In this document: positions 37,514 to 45,916 of the stretch, piece after piece
Position numbering within the stretch: position 1 is the stretch's first letter
How the letters are laid out: each line of letters opens with the position of its first letter
Source: Actinomycetales bacterium
Lineage (GTDB): Bacteria; Actinomycetota; Actinomycetes; Actinomycetales; Microbacteriaceae
Assembly (NCBI GenBank): GCA_017308515.1
Contig: JAFKEN010000007.1
Location: 385,323-449,322, forward strand
Direction of reading: 5' to 3'
DNA length: 64,000 nucleotides
Notes under the pieces: generated by a model
Database searches by the model: none
What the model saw: the letters and a program-made list of their open reading frames with translations, nothing else
Told to the model about the DNA's origin: nothing
Made by a program: the position numbers and the translations under genes

Positions 37514-37542
37514 CCGCGGGGCGAGCCGCGGGAGCCCCGCGG
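37514..37542 (+). terminator. Terminator candidate of the 10-gene operon
   Basis: CCGCGGGGC, 11-base loop, GCCCCGCGG; a 9-bp perfect stem immediately after the last stop codon (37510-37512). Confidence 0.6.
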
Positions 37543-37611
37543 GGAGCCGCGCGCGCCGACCGCGCCCGCGAGGGCCGGGGACGGCGCGGCACCCTCCGCG
37601 GGTGCTCCGCT

Positions 37612-37617
37612 TAGGCT
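37612..37617 (+). promoter_or_regulatory. -10 element of the DUF58/VWA operon
   Basis: TAGGCT, 7 bases before a GTG at 37624 that opens a 10-codon mini-ORF. Gives the DUF58/VWA genes a promoter of their own. Confidence 0.5.
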
Positions 37618-37623
37618 GTCCCC

Positions 37624-37656
37624 GTGGCCGCCCCGACCCCGATTCCGAGCGTCTGA
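37624..37656 (+). CDS. Possible leaderless 10-codon leader ORF
   Basis: GTG GCC GCC ... TGA encodes MAAPTPIPSV. It starts 7 bases after the -10 TAGGCT, as leaderless genes in this window do, and stops 4 bases before the DUF58 start. DUF58 itself has only a weak GAGG upstream, so translation may be coupled to this mini-ORF. It could also be chance. Confidence 0.35.
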   Translation: MAAPTPIPSV

Positions 37657-37660
37657 GGCC

Positions 37661-38548
37661 GTGCCCGCCCTGCTGCCGCGGGTGAAGTCGAAGCTCTTCA
37701 TCCACGCCAACCGCCGCACGAGCCACCTGCTCGACGGCGAGTACCGCTCGATCCTCGCCGGCCGCAGCCTCGACTTCGACGACCTGCGCGAGTACGTGCC
37801 GGGCGACGAGGTGGAGGACATCGACTGGAAGGCGACGGCGCGCCACGGCGCGCCCCTCGTCAAGCGTTACCTCCACACCCGGCGCCACGACGTCGTGCTC
37901 GTCGTCGACACCGGGCGCGGCATGGCCGCCGCCGCGGAGGGCGGCGAGACCAAGACCGAGGTCGCGATCATGATCGCCGGGGTGCTCGGCTACCTCTCGC
38001 TGCGCCACGGCGACGCCGTCGCGCTCGTCTCGGGCTCGGTCGAGGGGGTGCGGATGCGGCCGGCGAGATCGACCGAGGGGCACCTCGAGTCGCTGCTGCG
38101 CACCGTGCAGCAGGAGGCCCGCCTCGAGGGCCCCGCGAGCGACCATCCCGCGCTCGTGCGGCACGTCGTGCGCACGCTGCGCCGACGCAGCATCGTCGTC
38201 GTCATCGGCGACGACGCCGAACCCGAGCCCGCGATGGACGAGCTGCTGCGCCAGCTGCGCGTGCGCCACGAGGTGCTCTGGATCACGATCGCCGACCTCG
38301 ACCTGATGCGCGGTGACGGCAGCGCCCGCACCATCCTCGACGTCGACGGGCGCGGGCCCGTGCCGGGCCTGCTGCGCGGCAGCCGCCGCCTCGCGCGGCG
38401 CTACGCCGAGATCGGCGAGCGCCGCCGCCGCGCCCAGGCCGCGTACTTCCGCGCCGCCGCGGTGTCGCACGCGCGGGTCAGGTCGACCGGCGAGGTCGTG
38501 CCGAGCCTGCTGACCCTGCTGCGCAGGAGGCGCCGTGCCGGGTACTGA
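37661..38548 (+). CDS. DUF58 domain protein
   Basis: 295-aa cytosolic protein of the DUF58 family that partners MoxR ATPases and VWA proteins. The signature DDLREYVPGDEVEDIDWKAT is at about 40-59, followed by KRYLHTRRHDVVLVVDTGRG, a VWA-like fold. GTG at 37661 gives MPALLPRVKSKLFIHANRR, the usual N-terminus. The next gene overlaps its end by 14 bases. moxR, usually directly upstream, is 10 kb away here. Confidence 0.92.
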   Translation: MPALLPRVKSKLFIHANRRTSHLLDGEYRSILAGRSLDFDDLREYVPGDEVEDIDWKATARHGAPLVKRYLHTRRHDVVLVVDTGRGMAAAAEGGETKTEVAIMIAGVLGYLSLRHGDAVALVSGSVEGVRMRPARSTEGHLESLLRTVQQEARLEGPASDHPALVRHVVRTLRRRSIVVVIGDDAEPEPAMDELLRQLRVRHEVLWITIADLDLMRGDGSARTILDVDGRGPVPGLLRGSRRLARRYAEIGERRRRAQAAYFRAAAVSHARVRSTGEVVPSLLTLLRRRRRAGY

Positions 38549-39011
38549 GGAGCTGTATCCGCCGTTCCTGCTCGACTGGTGGTGGTGGGGCGCGCTGCCG
38601 CTGTTCGCGGCGCTGCTGATCGCGTGGATCCTGCTGTCGAAGCGGGTGGCCCGCGCCCGCGGCTTCCTCGACGATCCGGGGCTCGTCGCGGGCATCCCGT
38701 GGCAGCCGCAGGTCGACCCGGTCGCGCAGGCGCTGCAGCGCATCCGCGTCGTCGAGCAGGCCCTCGGCGCCGGGCAGCTGACCGTGCGCGACGCCCACCA
38801 CGAGCTGTCGACGATCCTGCGCGACTTCGCCTACCTGCGCACCGGCATCGACGCGCGCACCATGACCCTCGACGAGCTGCGCGCCTCGAGCCTCGGCCGC
38901 ATCGCCGACCTCATCGAGGACTTCTACCCGGTCGCCTTCGCCCCCGACCCCTCGCACGCGGTCGACGACGCGCTCGTCAACGTGAGAGCGACGGTGCGCG
39001 CATGGAGCTGA
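38535..39011 (+). CDS. Small membrane protein of the MoxR-VWA locus
   Basis: 158 aa with one N-terminal membrane helix (WWWGALPLFAALLIAWIL at about 15-32) and a soluble remainder containing VEQALGAGQLTVRDAHHELS and LRDFAYLRTGIDARTMTLDE. It resembles the DUF4381-like component between DUF58 and VWA genes in such operons. GTG at 38535 overlaps DUF58 by 14 bases; its end overlaps the VWA gene by ten. Confidence 0.8.
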   Translation: MPGTEELYPPFLLDWWWWGALPLFAALLIAWILLSKRVARARGFLDDPGLVAGIPWQPQVDPVAQALQRIRVVEQALGAGQLTVRDAHHELSTILRDFAYLRTGIDARTMTLDELRASSLGRIADLIEDFYPVAFAPDPSHAVDDALVNVRATVRAWS

Positions 39012-39991
39012 CCTTCGTCTGGATGCCGCTCGCCCTGGGCGGCGCCCTCGCGACCGCGCTCGCGGTCTTCGTGATCCTGCGCCGGGGTCGCCGGGCGGGC
39101 GAGCGCGGCACGCTCGCGGCCGCGCACGCCGACCGGCTGTTCCGGCTGCCGGCGTACCGCTGGGCCTTCTGGCGGGCGCTCGCGGGGCTGGCGCTGCTGC
39201 TCGTGGCGGTCGGCACCACGATCACGGCCCTCACGGTGATCGCCTCCCGCCCGGTGAGCGCGGCGGTGCGCGACACCGAGCTCGACAACCGCGACATCGT
39301 GCTCTGCCTCGACGTGTCGGGCTCGATGGCGGGGGAGGACGCGAAGGTGCTCGGTTACTTCGCGCAGCTCGCCGAGCGCTTCCGTGGCGAGCGGATCGCG
39401 CTCGTGCTGTGGGACGCGAACCCCGTCACGGTGTTCCCGCTGACCGACGACTACCCCTACATCGAGCGCGCCCTCGGCGAGCTGCAGGCGGCCTCCGACC
39501 TGATCCCCGGCAACGGGCAGGAGGGCGACCAGCCGCCGCTCTACGCCGGAACCGAGATCGGCGGCGGCAGCTCGAAGGTCGGCGACGGGCTCGCCTCGTG
39601 CGTGCTGAGCTTCGACCACGGCGACGACGAGCGCTCGCGCACCGTCGTGCTCGGCACCGACAACGAGAGCTTCGACGACTCGCTGCTGACGCTGACCGAG
39701 GCGGTCGACCTCGCGGTCGAGAACGACGTGCGCGTCTACGGCCTCGCGCCCTTCCCCTCGACCGCGGCCGCCGACATGGACGACGAGCTGCGCCGCACCG
39801 ACGGGCAGGTCTTCGGCCTGGGCGACCTCGGGGGTGCGCAGGTCATCATCGACGCCGTGCTCTCCGACCAGGCGGCGACCCTCGACGGCGTGCCCCAGCT
39901 CGCGATCCGCGACGAGCCGGGCGGCTGGCTGCTGCTGGCGATCCTCGGGCTGTGGGGCGTGGCCGCGGCGGTCTGGGTGGTGCGCACGTGA
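39002..39991 (+). CDS. VWA domain membrane protein (BatA-like)
   Basis: 329 aa. Membrane helices at about 5-24 and 55-80 and a third at the C-terminus (WLLLAILGLWGVAAAVWVV). The VWA domain carries the metal site DVSGS at 104-108 (DxSxS), so it should bind a divalent cation and a ligand. ATG at 39002 overlaps the previous gene by ten bases. It is predicted to act with the MoxR ATPase in envelope stress or protein maturation; the exact substrate is unknown. Confidence 0.88.
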   Translation: MELTFVWMPLALGGALATALAVFVILRRGRRAGERGTLAAAHADRLFRLPAYRWAFWRALAGLALLLVAVGTTITALTVIASRPVSAAVRDTELDNRDIVLCLDVSGSMAGEDAKVLGYFAQLAERFRGERIALVLWDANPVTVFPLTDDYPYIERALGELQAASDLIPGNGQEGDQPPLYAGTEIGGGSSKVGDGLASCVLSFDHGDDERSRTVVLGTDNESFDDSLLTLTEAVDLAVENDVRVYGLAPFPSTAAADMDDELRRTDGQVFGLGDLGGAQVIIDAVLSDQAATLDGVPQLAIRDEPGGWLLLAILGLWGVAAAVWVVRT

Positions 39992-41034
39992 GCCTCGTCT
40001 GGGATCCGCTGCTCAGCCCGCTGCAGCTCGGGCTGCTGTTCGCGCCGCCCGCTCTCGCGCTGCTGGCCGCGCTCGGCTGGGCGGCGTGGCGGCGCGAGGG
40101 GCGCGGCGCGCTCCGCGCCGGGCGCCGGCTGCTGGCCCTCGTGCTGCTGTTCGTCGCCGCGCTCGGGCCGGGCTACGGCACCACGACCACGAAGGTCGTG
40201 CTGACCGACGCCGACGTGTTCCTCGTGATGGACACCACGACGAGCGCGAACGCGGAGGACTGGGATGCCTCCGGCACCACGCGCCTCGAGGCGATGAAGC
40301 AGGACGCGGTCGCGATCCTCGAGCACTACGCCGGCTCCCGCTACAGCCTCATCACCTTCGACTCCGCGGCGATCACGCGACTGCCGCTCGTGCGCGACCC
40401 GATCGCGCTGCGCTCGGTGCTCGACACCCTCGACGTCGAGATCACCGCCAACGCGGGCGGCGGCGACATCGGTCGCGCCGCGGCGCTGCTCGAGCGGCGG
40501 CTGCGCGAGTCGCGCGAGGACCACCCCGAGCGGGTGCAGCTCGTGTTCTACCTCGGCGACGGCGAGCAGACCGCGACCACGCCGCCGACGAGCTTCTCGA
40601 GTGCCGGCGAGTTCGTGCAGCGCGGGGCGGTGCTCGGCTACGGCACGGCGCTCGGCGGCCGGATGCGCGAGAACGACTACGTGCCCTACGACTGGGAGTT
40701 CTCCGACACCCCGCCCGTCGACGACGGCCAGCCGGCGCCCTACGTGAAGGACGGCGCGGTCGACGCGGTCTCGCGGATCGACGAGGGCAACCTGCGCGCC
40801 GTCGCCTCCCAGCTGGGCGTCGGCTACCAGCACCGGCTCCCCGGCACCGCGCCCACCCTGCCCGGCATCGAGGGGCTGCTCGGCCAGGAGGTCGAGGTCG
40901 CCGACGTGCAGATCGCGTTCCCGTACTACTGGCTGCCGGCGGTGCCGGCCTTCGCGCTCATTGCGTGGGACGTGCTGCTCGTGGTCGGCGGGCTCGGCGA
41001 ACTGCTCGCGGCCCGGAGGGGGATGCGGGCATGA
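39988..41034 (+). CDS. Second VWA domain membrane protein (BatB-like)
   Basis: 348 aa with N-terminal helices at about 10-30 and 43-58, a VWA domain and a C-terminal helix (YYWLPAVPAFALIAWDVLLV). The metal site reads DTTTS at 82-86 rather than DxSxS, with Thr replacing the first Ser, which may still coordinate metal. GTG at 39988 overlaps the first VWA gene by four bases (GTGA) and the end overlaps the TPR gene by four. Confidence 0.87.
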   Translation: MSLVWDPLLSPLQLGLLFAPPALALLAALGWAAWRREGRGALRAGRRLLALVLLFVAALGPGYGTTTTKVVLTDADVFLVMDTTTSANAEDWDASGTTRLEAMKQDAVAILEHYAGSRYSLITFDSAAITRLPLVRDPIALRSVLDTLDVEITANAGGGDIGRAAALLERRLRESREDHPERVQLVFYLGDGEQTATTPPTSFSSAGEFVQRGAVLGYGTALGGRMRENDYVPYDWEFSDTPPVDDGQPAPYVKDGAVDAVSRIDEGNLRAVASQLGVGYQHRLPGTAPTLPGIEGLLGQEVEVADVQIAFPYYWLPAVPAFALIAWDVLLVVGGLGELLAARRGMRA

Positions 41035-42059
41035 CCGACGCCTTCGCGCAGCTGTTCCGGCAGGACGACCAGGACCTCGTCGACCGGGTGCCGCAGCGTC
41101 GCCGGCGGCTGCTGGCGATCTCGATGATCGTGGTGATCCCGCTCGGGGTGTTCGCGATCGCGGTCACCCTCAACGCCGCGCTCGCCGCCGCGACGCGCGC
41201 GAGCTACGACGCGGGCGACTACCGCACGGCCGCCGGCTGGGCGCGCGCGAGCGTCGGCCTCAATCCCTTCGACCCCTACACCGGCCACTTCAACCTCGGC
41301 ACCGCCTACGCCGGCGCGGAGATCTACGACCAGGCGATCCCCGAGCTGCAGACCGCGCTCGACCGGGCTCCCTCGCCCGAGGCGGCCTGCCCGCCGCGCG
41401 CCAACCTGTCGCTGTCGTACGAGTGGTACGGCGACCAGCTCGCCGCCGACCTCGACTGGGCCAACGCGGCGCAGGCGTACCGCGCCGCGGAGCGGCTGTG
41501 GATGCGGGTGCCCGCCGACGAGTGCTACCGGCAGGGCGACTTCGCCGCCGCCGGCACGGCGGGCGAGCCGCGCGCCCGCGAGAAGGCCGAGGAGGCGGAG
41601 TCGCACCTCGACGGGCAGCAGGGGCAGAACGGACAGCAGGGGCAGGGTCAGGGCGGGCAGGACGGCCAGAACGGGCAGCAGGGCCAGGGTCAGAATGGGC
41701 AGGGGCAGGACGGCCAGCAGGACGGTCAGGACGGGCAGCAGGGTCAGGACGGGCAGAACGGGCAGGACGGGCAGCAGGACGGCCAGAACGGCTCCGACGG
41801 CCAGAACGGCTCCGACGGCCAGAACGGACAGGACGGGCAGGACGGCCAGGCCGACGGTCAGGACGGCACCGACAGCGGCGACGGCTCGAGCGACCAGGCC
41901 GGCGACGGCACGGGCGACACCGACCCGCCCGACAAGCCCGTCAGCGAGATGACCCGCGAGGAGCGCCTGGCGGAACTGGCGAAGCTGCGCGAGCTCGGGC
42001 AACGCGACCGCGCCAACTGGTACTGGCCCGGCGGGCCGGCGCCCGGAAAGCCCTGGTGA
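41031..42059 (+). CDS. TPR membrane protein with Gln/Gly/Asp/Asn repeat
   Basis: 342 aa: cytosolic N-terminus, one membrane helix at about 28-52, then TPR-like repeats ([38 protein letters not shown]) reminiscent of BatE/BatC. Residues 194-281 or so are built almost only of Gln, Gly, Asp and Asn ([13 protein letters not shown] words). It ends with a conserved-looking [19 protein letters not shown]. The repeat is coded by an imperfect 6-9-base minisatellite and should vary in length between strains. Last gene of the VWA group; proS follows 22 bases later. Confidence 0.85.
   Translation: MTDAFAQLFRQDDQDLVDRVPQRRRRLLAISMIVVIPLGVFAIAVTLNAALAAATRASYDAGDYRTAAGWARASVGLNPFDPYTGHFNLGTAYAGAEIYDQAIPELQTALDRAPSPEAACPPRANLSLSYEWYGDQLAADLDWANAAQAYRAAERLWMRVPADECYRQGDFAAAGTAGEPRAREKAEEAESHLDGQQGQNGQQGQGQGGQDGQNGQQGQGQNGQGQDGQQDGQDGQQGQDGQNGQDGQQDGQNGSDGQNGSDGQNGQDGQDGQADGQDGTDSGDGSSDQAGDGTGDTDPPDKPVSEMTREERLAELAKLRELGQRDRANWYWPGGPAPGKPW
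41610..41872 (+). repeat. Minisatellite coding a Gly-Gln-Asp/Asn tract
   Basis: Tandem in-frame words such as GGCCAGAAC, GGGCAGGAC and GGGCAGCAG repeat over about 260 bases. Low complexity favours slippage in multiples of three. Confidence 0.8.
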
Positions 42060-42068
42060 CGCCGCGGC

Positions 42069-42074
42069 TAGGCT
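42069..42074 (+). promoter_or_regulatory. -10 element of proS
   Basis: TAGGCT ending 8 bases before GTG at 42082, no Shine-Dalgarno sequence. Leaderless pattern. Confidence 0.45.
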
Positions 42075-42081
42075 GGCAGCC

Positions 42082-43857
42082 GTGCCCACGCTCCTCTCGA
42101 AGCTCTTCGTCCGCACCCTGCGCGAGGACCCCGCCGACGCGGAGGTCCTGAGCCACCGGCTCCTCGTGCGCGCCGGTTACATCCGCCGGCAGGCGCCGGG
42201 CGTGTTCGCGTGGCTGCCGCTGGGTCAGCGGGTCAAGGCGAGGATCGAGGCGGTCATCCGCGAGGAGATGGCGGCGGCGGGGGCGCAGGAGGTGCACTTC
42301 CCGGCGCTGCTGCCGCGCGAGCCCTACGAGGCGACCGGCCGCTGGGAGGAGTACGGCGACAACCTGTTCCGGCTGCACGACCGGCACGGCGCCGACTACC
42401 TGCTCGCCCCGACGCACGAGGAGGTCTTCACGTTGCTCGTGAAAGACCTGTACTCCTCGTACAAGGATCTGCCGCTGGCGATCTACCAGATCCAGGACAA
42501 GTACCGCGACGAGGCCCGCCCGCGCGCCGGGCTGCTGCGCGGCCGCGAGTTCACGATGAAGGACGCCTACTCCTTCGACGTCGACGACGCCGGCCTCGAC
42601 GCGAGCTACCAAGCGCAGCGCGACGCCTACGAGCGCATCTTCACGCGCCTCGGGCTCGAGTACGTCATCGTCGCCGCCGACGCGGGGGCGATGGGCGGAT
42701 CCCGCTCCGAGGAGTTCCTGCTGCCCGTCGCGATCGGCGAGGACACCTTCGTGCGCTCGGCCGGCGGCTACGCGGCCAACGTGGAGGCGTACACGACTCT
42801 CGCGCCGGATCCCGTGCCCGCCGAGGTGATCGCGTCGCTGCCCGCGGCGGAGGTGCACGACACCCCCGGCACCCCGACGATCGCGACCCTCGTCGACCTG
42901 GCCAGAGCCGAGCACCCGCGGCCCGACGGGCGTGCCTGGACCGCGGCCGACACCCTGAAGAACGTGGTGCTGCGCCTCACGCACCTCGACGGCTCGCGCG
43001 AGGTCGTCGTCGTCGGGCTCCCCGGCGACCGCGAGGTCGACATGAAGCGCGCGGAGGTGGCCTTCGCGCCCGCCGAGGTCGCCCCCGCGGACGCCTCCGA
43101 CTTCGAGGCGAACCCGCTGCTGGTCAAGGGCTACATCGGGCCGTGGTCGCCGACCGGGGCGATCCTCGGCGAGGAGGGCGCGACCGGCATCCGCTACCTG
43201 CTCGACCCGCGCGTCGTCGACGGCAGCGGCTGGATCACCGGCGCCAACGCCGACGGACGGCACGTCTTCGGCCTGGTCGCCGGCCGCGACTTCGCCGCCG
43301 ACGGCACCGTCGAGATCGCCGAGGTGCGCGCGGGGGACCCGGCGCCCGACGGCTCGGGCCCCGTCGAGTTGGCCCGCGGCATGGAGATCGGGCACGTGTT
43401 CCAGCTCGGGCGCAAGTACGCCGAGGCGCTCGGCCTGCAGGTGCTCGACGAGAACGGCAAGCTCGTGACGGTCACGATGGGCTCCTACGGCATCGGCGTC
43501 ACCCGCATCCTCGCGGCGATCGCCGAGGTCACGGCCGACGACAAGGGCCTGTGCTGGCCGGAGACCGTGGCGCCGTTCGACGTGCACGTCGTCGCCACCG
43601 GCAAGGACGACGTCGCCTACGAGCTGGCCGCCTCGGTCGCCGCCGAGCTCGAGGGCGCCGGCCACGACGTGCTCGTCGACGACCGGCCGAAGGTGTCGCC
43701 CGGCGTGAAGTTCGGCGACGCCGAGCTGCTCGGTGTGCCGACGATCGTGATCGTCGGACGCGGGGCGGCCGACGGCGTCGTCGAGCTGTGGGATCGCCGC
43801 TCCGGTGAGCGCACCGAGGTGCCGGCGGTCGAGCTGCTGGCGCGCCTCGCGCGGTAG
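42082..43857 (+). CDS. proS: Prolyl-tRNA synthetase (bacterial type)
   Basis: Class II aminoacyl-tRNA synthetase charging tRNA-Pro, 591 aa, the bacterial form with an INS editing domain inserted between motifs 2 and 3 (about 225-385). Motif 1 region [20 protein letters not shown], motif 2 [20 protein letters not shown], motif 3 [16 protein letters not shown]; the anticodon domain has [18 protein letters not shown]. In Microbacteriaceae it usually lies close to ispG; here they are 16 kb apart. Confidence 0.97.
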   Translation: MPTLLSKLFVRTLREDPADAEVLSHRLLVRAGYIRRQAPGVFAWLPLGQRVKARIEAVIREEMAAAGAQEVHFPALLPREPYEATGRWEEYGDNLFRLHDRHGADYLLAPTHEEVFTLLVKDLYSSYKDLPLAIYQIQDKYRDEARPRAGLLRGREFTMKDAYSFDVDDAGLDASYQAQRDAYERIFTRLGLEYVIVAADAGAMGGSRSEEFLLPVAIGEDTFVRSAGGYAANVEAYTTLAPDPVPAEVIASLPAAEVHDTPGTPTIATLVDLARAEHPRPDGRAWTAADTLKNVVLRLTHLDGSREVVVVGLPGDREVDMKRAEVAFAPAEVAPADASDFEANPLLVKGYIGPWSPTGAILGEEGATGIRYLLDPRVVDGSGWITGANADGRHVFGLVAGRDFAADGTVEIAEVRAGDPAPDGSGPVELARGMEIGHVFQLGRKYAEALGLQVLDENGKLVTVTMGSYGIGVTRILAAIAEVTADDKGLCWPETVAPFDVHVVATGKDDVAYELAASVAAELEGAGHDVLVDDRPKVSPGVKFGDAELLGVPTIVIVGRGAADGVVELWDRRSGERTEVPAVELLARLAR

Positions 43858-43928
43858 GGGGCGCGCCGCAGCCTGCGCCGCGGCCCGCCGCCGCCACGGC
43901 ACGGGTAGCGCGCGGCCGCGACACGGCC

Positions 43929-43982
43929 GAGCGGCGACTTTTCGCTCCGAATTCGCGAACTCACGACAGGAAGTCGCCGCTC
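43929..43982. repeat. 54-bp hairpin element, left copy
   Basis: GAGCGGCGACTT (43929-43940) and its perfect reverse complement AAGTCGCCGCTC (43971-43982) enclose a 30-base loop. The right copy at 45088-45141 has the same total length and identical 12-bp arms, while the loop differs at about half its positions. The two bracket the nuclease-like gene. Confidence 0.85.
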
Positions 43983-43988
43983 GATCCT

Positions 43989-44086
43989 CGTCCGACGGCT
44001 CGGATCGTGCACCCTTGACCGTCGTCCCGCGGCTCGGAGCGTGTGCCCTCCCGTCGTCCCCCGCGGCGCGGAGCCGTGCGCCCTCC
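43989..44086. repeat. Three imperfect tandem repeats upstream of the nuclease gene
   Basis: Units of 31-35 bases of the form CGTCGTCCCGCGGCTCGGAG then CGTGTGCCCTCC start near 43989, 44020 and 44052. They share CGTC(G)...CGGCTCGGA(T/G)CGTG(T)GCCCT with substitutions. Possibly a binding array or relic; no protein is evident. Confidence 0.6.
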
Positions 44087-44140
44087 CCAGGGTGCGTCGT
44101 TCGCTCGGGGTCTCGGGCGTGATCCCCTCATCGTCGTGTC

Positions 44141-45076
44141 GTGCGCCGACTGCGACCGCTCCTGGACGAGTTGCGCGATCGAGCCTTCACCCGCGCCGAA
44201 GCGGCCGCTGCGGGCGTCGGTGACGGGCGCCTGCGTGGGCCGGGCGTTGTCCGCCCCTTCCGGGGGATCTACCGCGACGCCACCCCACGGGATCTGCTGG
44301 AGCGGTGTGAGGCGCTCGCCCCCCGCCTCGCCGCCTCCGACGCGTTCTCCCACTCCACCGCGCTGGGACTCTGGGGTGCTCCCCTCGCCGACGACGGCCG
44401 AGGCCCGGTCCACGTCACCCGGTCGGGCTCGTCGAGCCGCATCACGGGGGCCGGGATCTCGGGTCACCGATCGACGCTGCCGCTCCCGACCGAGCTGGTT
44501 CTCGGCCTGCGCGTCGTCGCTCCCGCGGTCGCGTGGCGGCAAGCCGCGGAGCAGCTCTCGCTCGACGATCTGATCGCCGCCGGCGACGCGATCATGTCGG
44601 AGCGGATCACCGCATCCGGCCGGACCCCGCCCCGCACCGACGTCGCCGGGTTGCGGCGCGCGCTCGACGCCGCGCCGGGTGCGCGCGGCACGGCGAACGC
44701 CTGGCTCGCGGTGCCGTGGATCCGAGAGGGCGTGCACTCGCGGGCGGAGACGCGACTCCGCCTCGTGCTGGTGCGTGACGGTCTGCCGGAGCCGGTGACG
44801 CAGCACCCGGTCGATGTCGGGGGCGGCGTTCTGCACCCCGATCTCGCGTGGCCCGAGCTTCGCATCGGGCTGGAATACGAGGGTGACGAGCACCGCCTCG
44901 ACCGGGCGCGATGGCGGGCCGACATCACGCGGCGGGAACGCTTCGAGGCCGCCGGGTGGCGCGTCATCCGCGTCCACCACGAGCATCTGGGTTCGCCGAG
45001 CGCGCGGGCGGAGTTCCTGACGCGGGTGCGCGTCATCCGCTGGACGCGCGAGGTCGAACTCGGGCTCGGGCGCTGA
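44141..45076 (+). CDS. DUF559-like endonuclease-fold protein, AbiEi-like N-terminus
   Basis: 311 aa. The N-terminus (FTRAEAAAAGVGDGRLRGPG, RPFRGIYRDA) resembles the winged-helix start of AbiEi-type antitoxin-like proteins. The C-terminal part (about 198-285) fits the Vsr/DUF559 PD-(D/E)xK nuclease fold: E203 in RAETRLRLVL, D234 in HPDLAWP, E245 and E247 in GLEYEGDEH, and GWRVIRVHHEHL. Nuclease activity is inferred. GTG at 44141 is the first good start. Codon choice (CGA, GTT, GGT, GCT) looks less extreme than its neighbours. The gene is bracketed by matching 54-bp hairpin elements. Confidence 0.75.
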   Translation: MRRLRPLLDELRDRAFTRAEAAAAGVGDGRLRGPGVVRPFRGIYRDATPRDLLERCEALAPRLAASDAFSHSTALGLWGAPLADDGRGPVHVTRSGSSSRITGAGISGHRSTLPLPTELVLGLRVVAPAVAWRQAAEQLSLDDLIAAGDAIMSERITASGRTPPRTDVAGLRRALDAAPGARGTANAWLAVPWIREGVHSRAETRLRLVLVRDGLPEPVTQHPVDVGGGVLHPDLAWPELRIGLEYEGDEHRLDRARWRADITRRERFEAAGWRVIRVHHEHLGSPSARAEFLTRVRVIRWTREVELGLGR

Positions 45077-45087
45077 CGCCGGCCCGC

Positions 45088-45141
45088 GAGCGGCGACTTC
45101 TGGTCGCGAATCGCGGGAATCACGGCGAGAAGTCGCCGCTC
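45088..45141. repeat. 54-bp hairpin element, right copy
   Basis: GAGCGGCGACTT (45088-45099) and AAGTCGCCGCTC (45130-45141), loop 30 bases, 11 bases after the nuclease-gene stop. Arms identical to the left copy at 43929-43982. Confidence 0.85.
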
Positions 45142-45180
45142 GGTCGGGCGGTGAGGACGGCCGGGAGGCGAGGGCGAGCT

Positions 45181-45217
45181 GGGCTGCACGGGAATGCACC
45201 CGGGGCTGCGCGGGAAT
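45181..45217. repeat. Short tandem direct repeat
   Basis: GGGCTGCACGGGAAT (45181-45195) and GGGCTGCGCGGGAAT (45203-45217), period 22, differing at one base. In front of the FrnE-type gene; no clear role. Confidence 0.45.
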
Positions 45218-45238
45218 AGCGCGGGGCGCGGCGGCCTT

Positions 45239-45916
45239 GTGACCGGTGTGACGGATCCCGTGAAGGTCGACATCTGGTCGGACATCGCCTGCCCCTGGTG
45301 CTTCATCGGCAAGCGCAAGTTCGAGGCGGGCGTCGCCGCGTCCGGCGTGCCGGTCGAGGTGGAGTACCACTCCTTCGAGCTCGCGCCCGACACTCCGGTC
45401 GATTTCGAGGGCAGCGAGCGGGAGTACCTGGCCTCGCGCGGGTTCCCGGCCGAGCGCATCCCCGAGATGATCGATCGGGTCACCGGGATCGCCGCGGGCG
45501 TCGGCCTGCACTACGACTACGACGCGCTGCGGCACACCAACACGGTGAAGGCGCACCAGCTGCTGCACCTGGCCAAGGAGCGCGGCCGGCAGATCGAGCT
45601 GATGGAGCGGCTGCTCGCCGCCTACTTCGAGCAGGGCCGGCACCTCGGCCACGACGAGGAGCTCGCTGACCTCGCGGCGGAGGTCGGTCTCGACCGTGAG
45701 GAGGCGCTCGCCGTGCTGCGCGAGAACCGCTACCTCGACGCCGTACGCGACGACCAGGCGCATGCCCGGCAGCTCGGCATCACGGGCGTGCCGTTCTTCG
45801 TCTTCGAGGGTCGGTACGGCGTCTCGGGCGCGCAGGAGTCCGCGACCTTCGCCGACGTGCTGGCGCAGGTCGTGCAGCAGCGCGAGGCGGTGCCGAGCGG
45901 CGAGGGCGCGGCGTGA
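45239..45916 (+). CDS. DsbA/FrnE-type thioredoxin-fold oxidoreductase
   Basis: FrnE-like protein of the DsbA superfamily, 225 aa, no signal peptide, so cytoplasmic. The redox motif CPWC is at 18-21 in WSDIACPWCFIGKRKFE, with cis-Pro in ITGVPFFVFEGRYGVSGAQ. Family members act as disulfide isomerases or polyketide-related isomerases. Two GTG starts fit, 45239 and 45248; neither has a convincing ribosome site. Its stop overlaps the next small ORF by four bases. Confidence 0.88.
   Translation: MTGVTDPVKVDIWSDIACPWCFIGKRKFEAGVAASGVPVEVEYHSFELAPDTPVDFEGSEREYLASRGFPAERIPEMIDRVTGIAAGVGLHYDYDALRHTNTVKAHQLLHLAKERGRQIELMERLLAAYFEQGRHLGHDEELADLAAEVGLDREEALAVLRENRYLDAVRDDQAHARQLGITGVPFFVFEGRYGVSGAQESATFADVLAQVVQQREAVPSGEGAA

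Noticed and set aside
41610..41872. Repeat tract considered as a CRISPR array
   Set aside because: Units are 6-9 bases, in frame and without unique spacers; it is a coding minisatellite. No CRISPR array is seen in the window.
42060..42081. T-box leader in front of proS
   Set aside because: Only 22 bases separate it from the TPR gene and the mRNA appears leaderless; no room for a leader.
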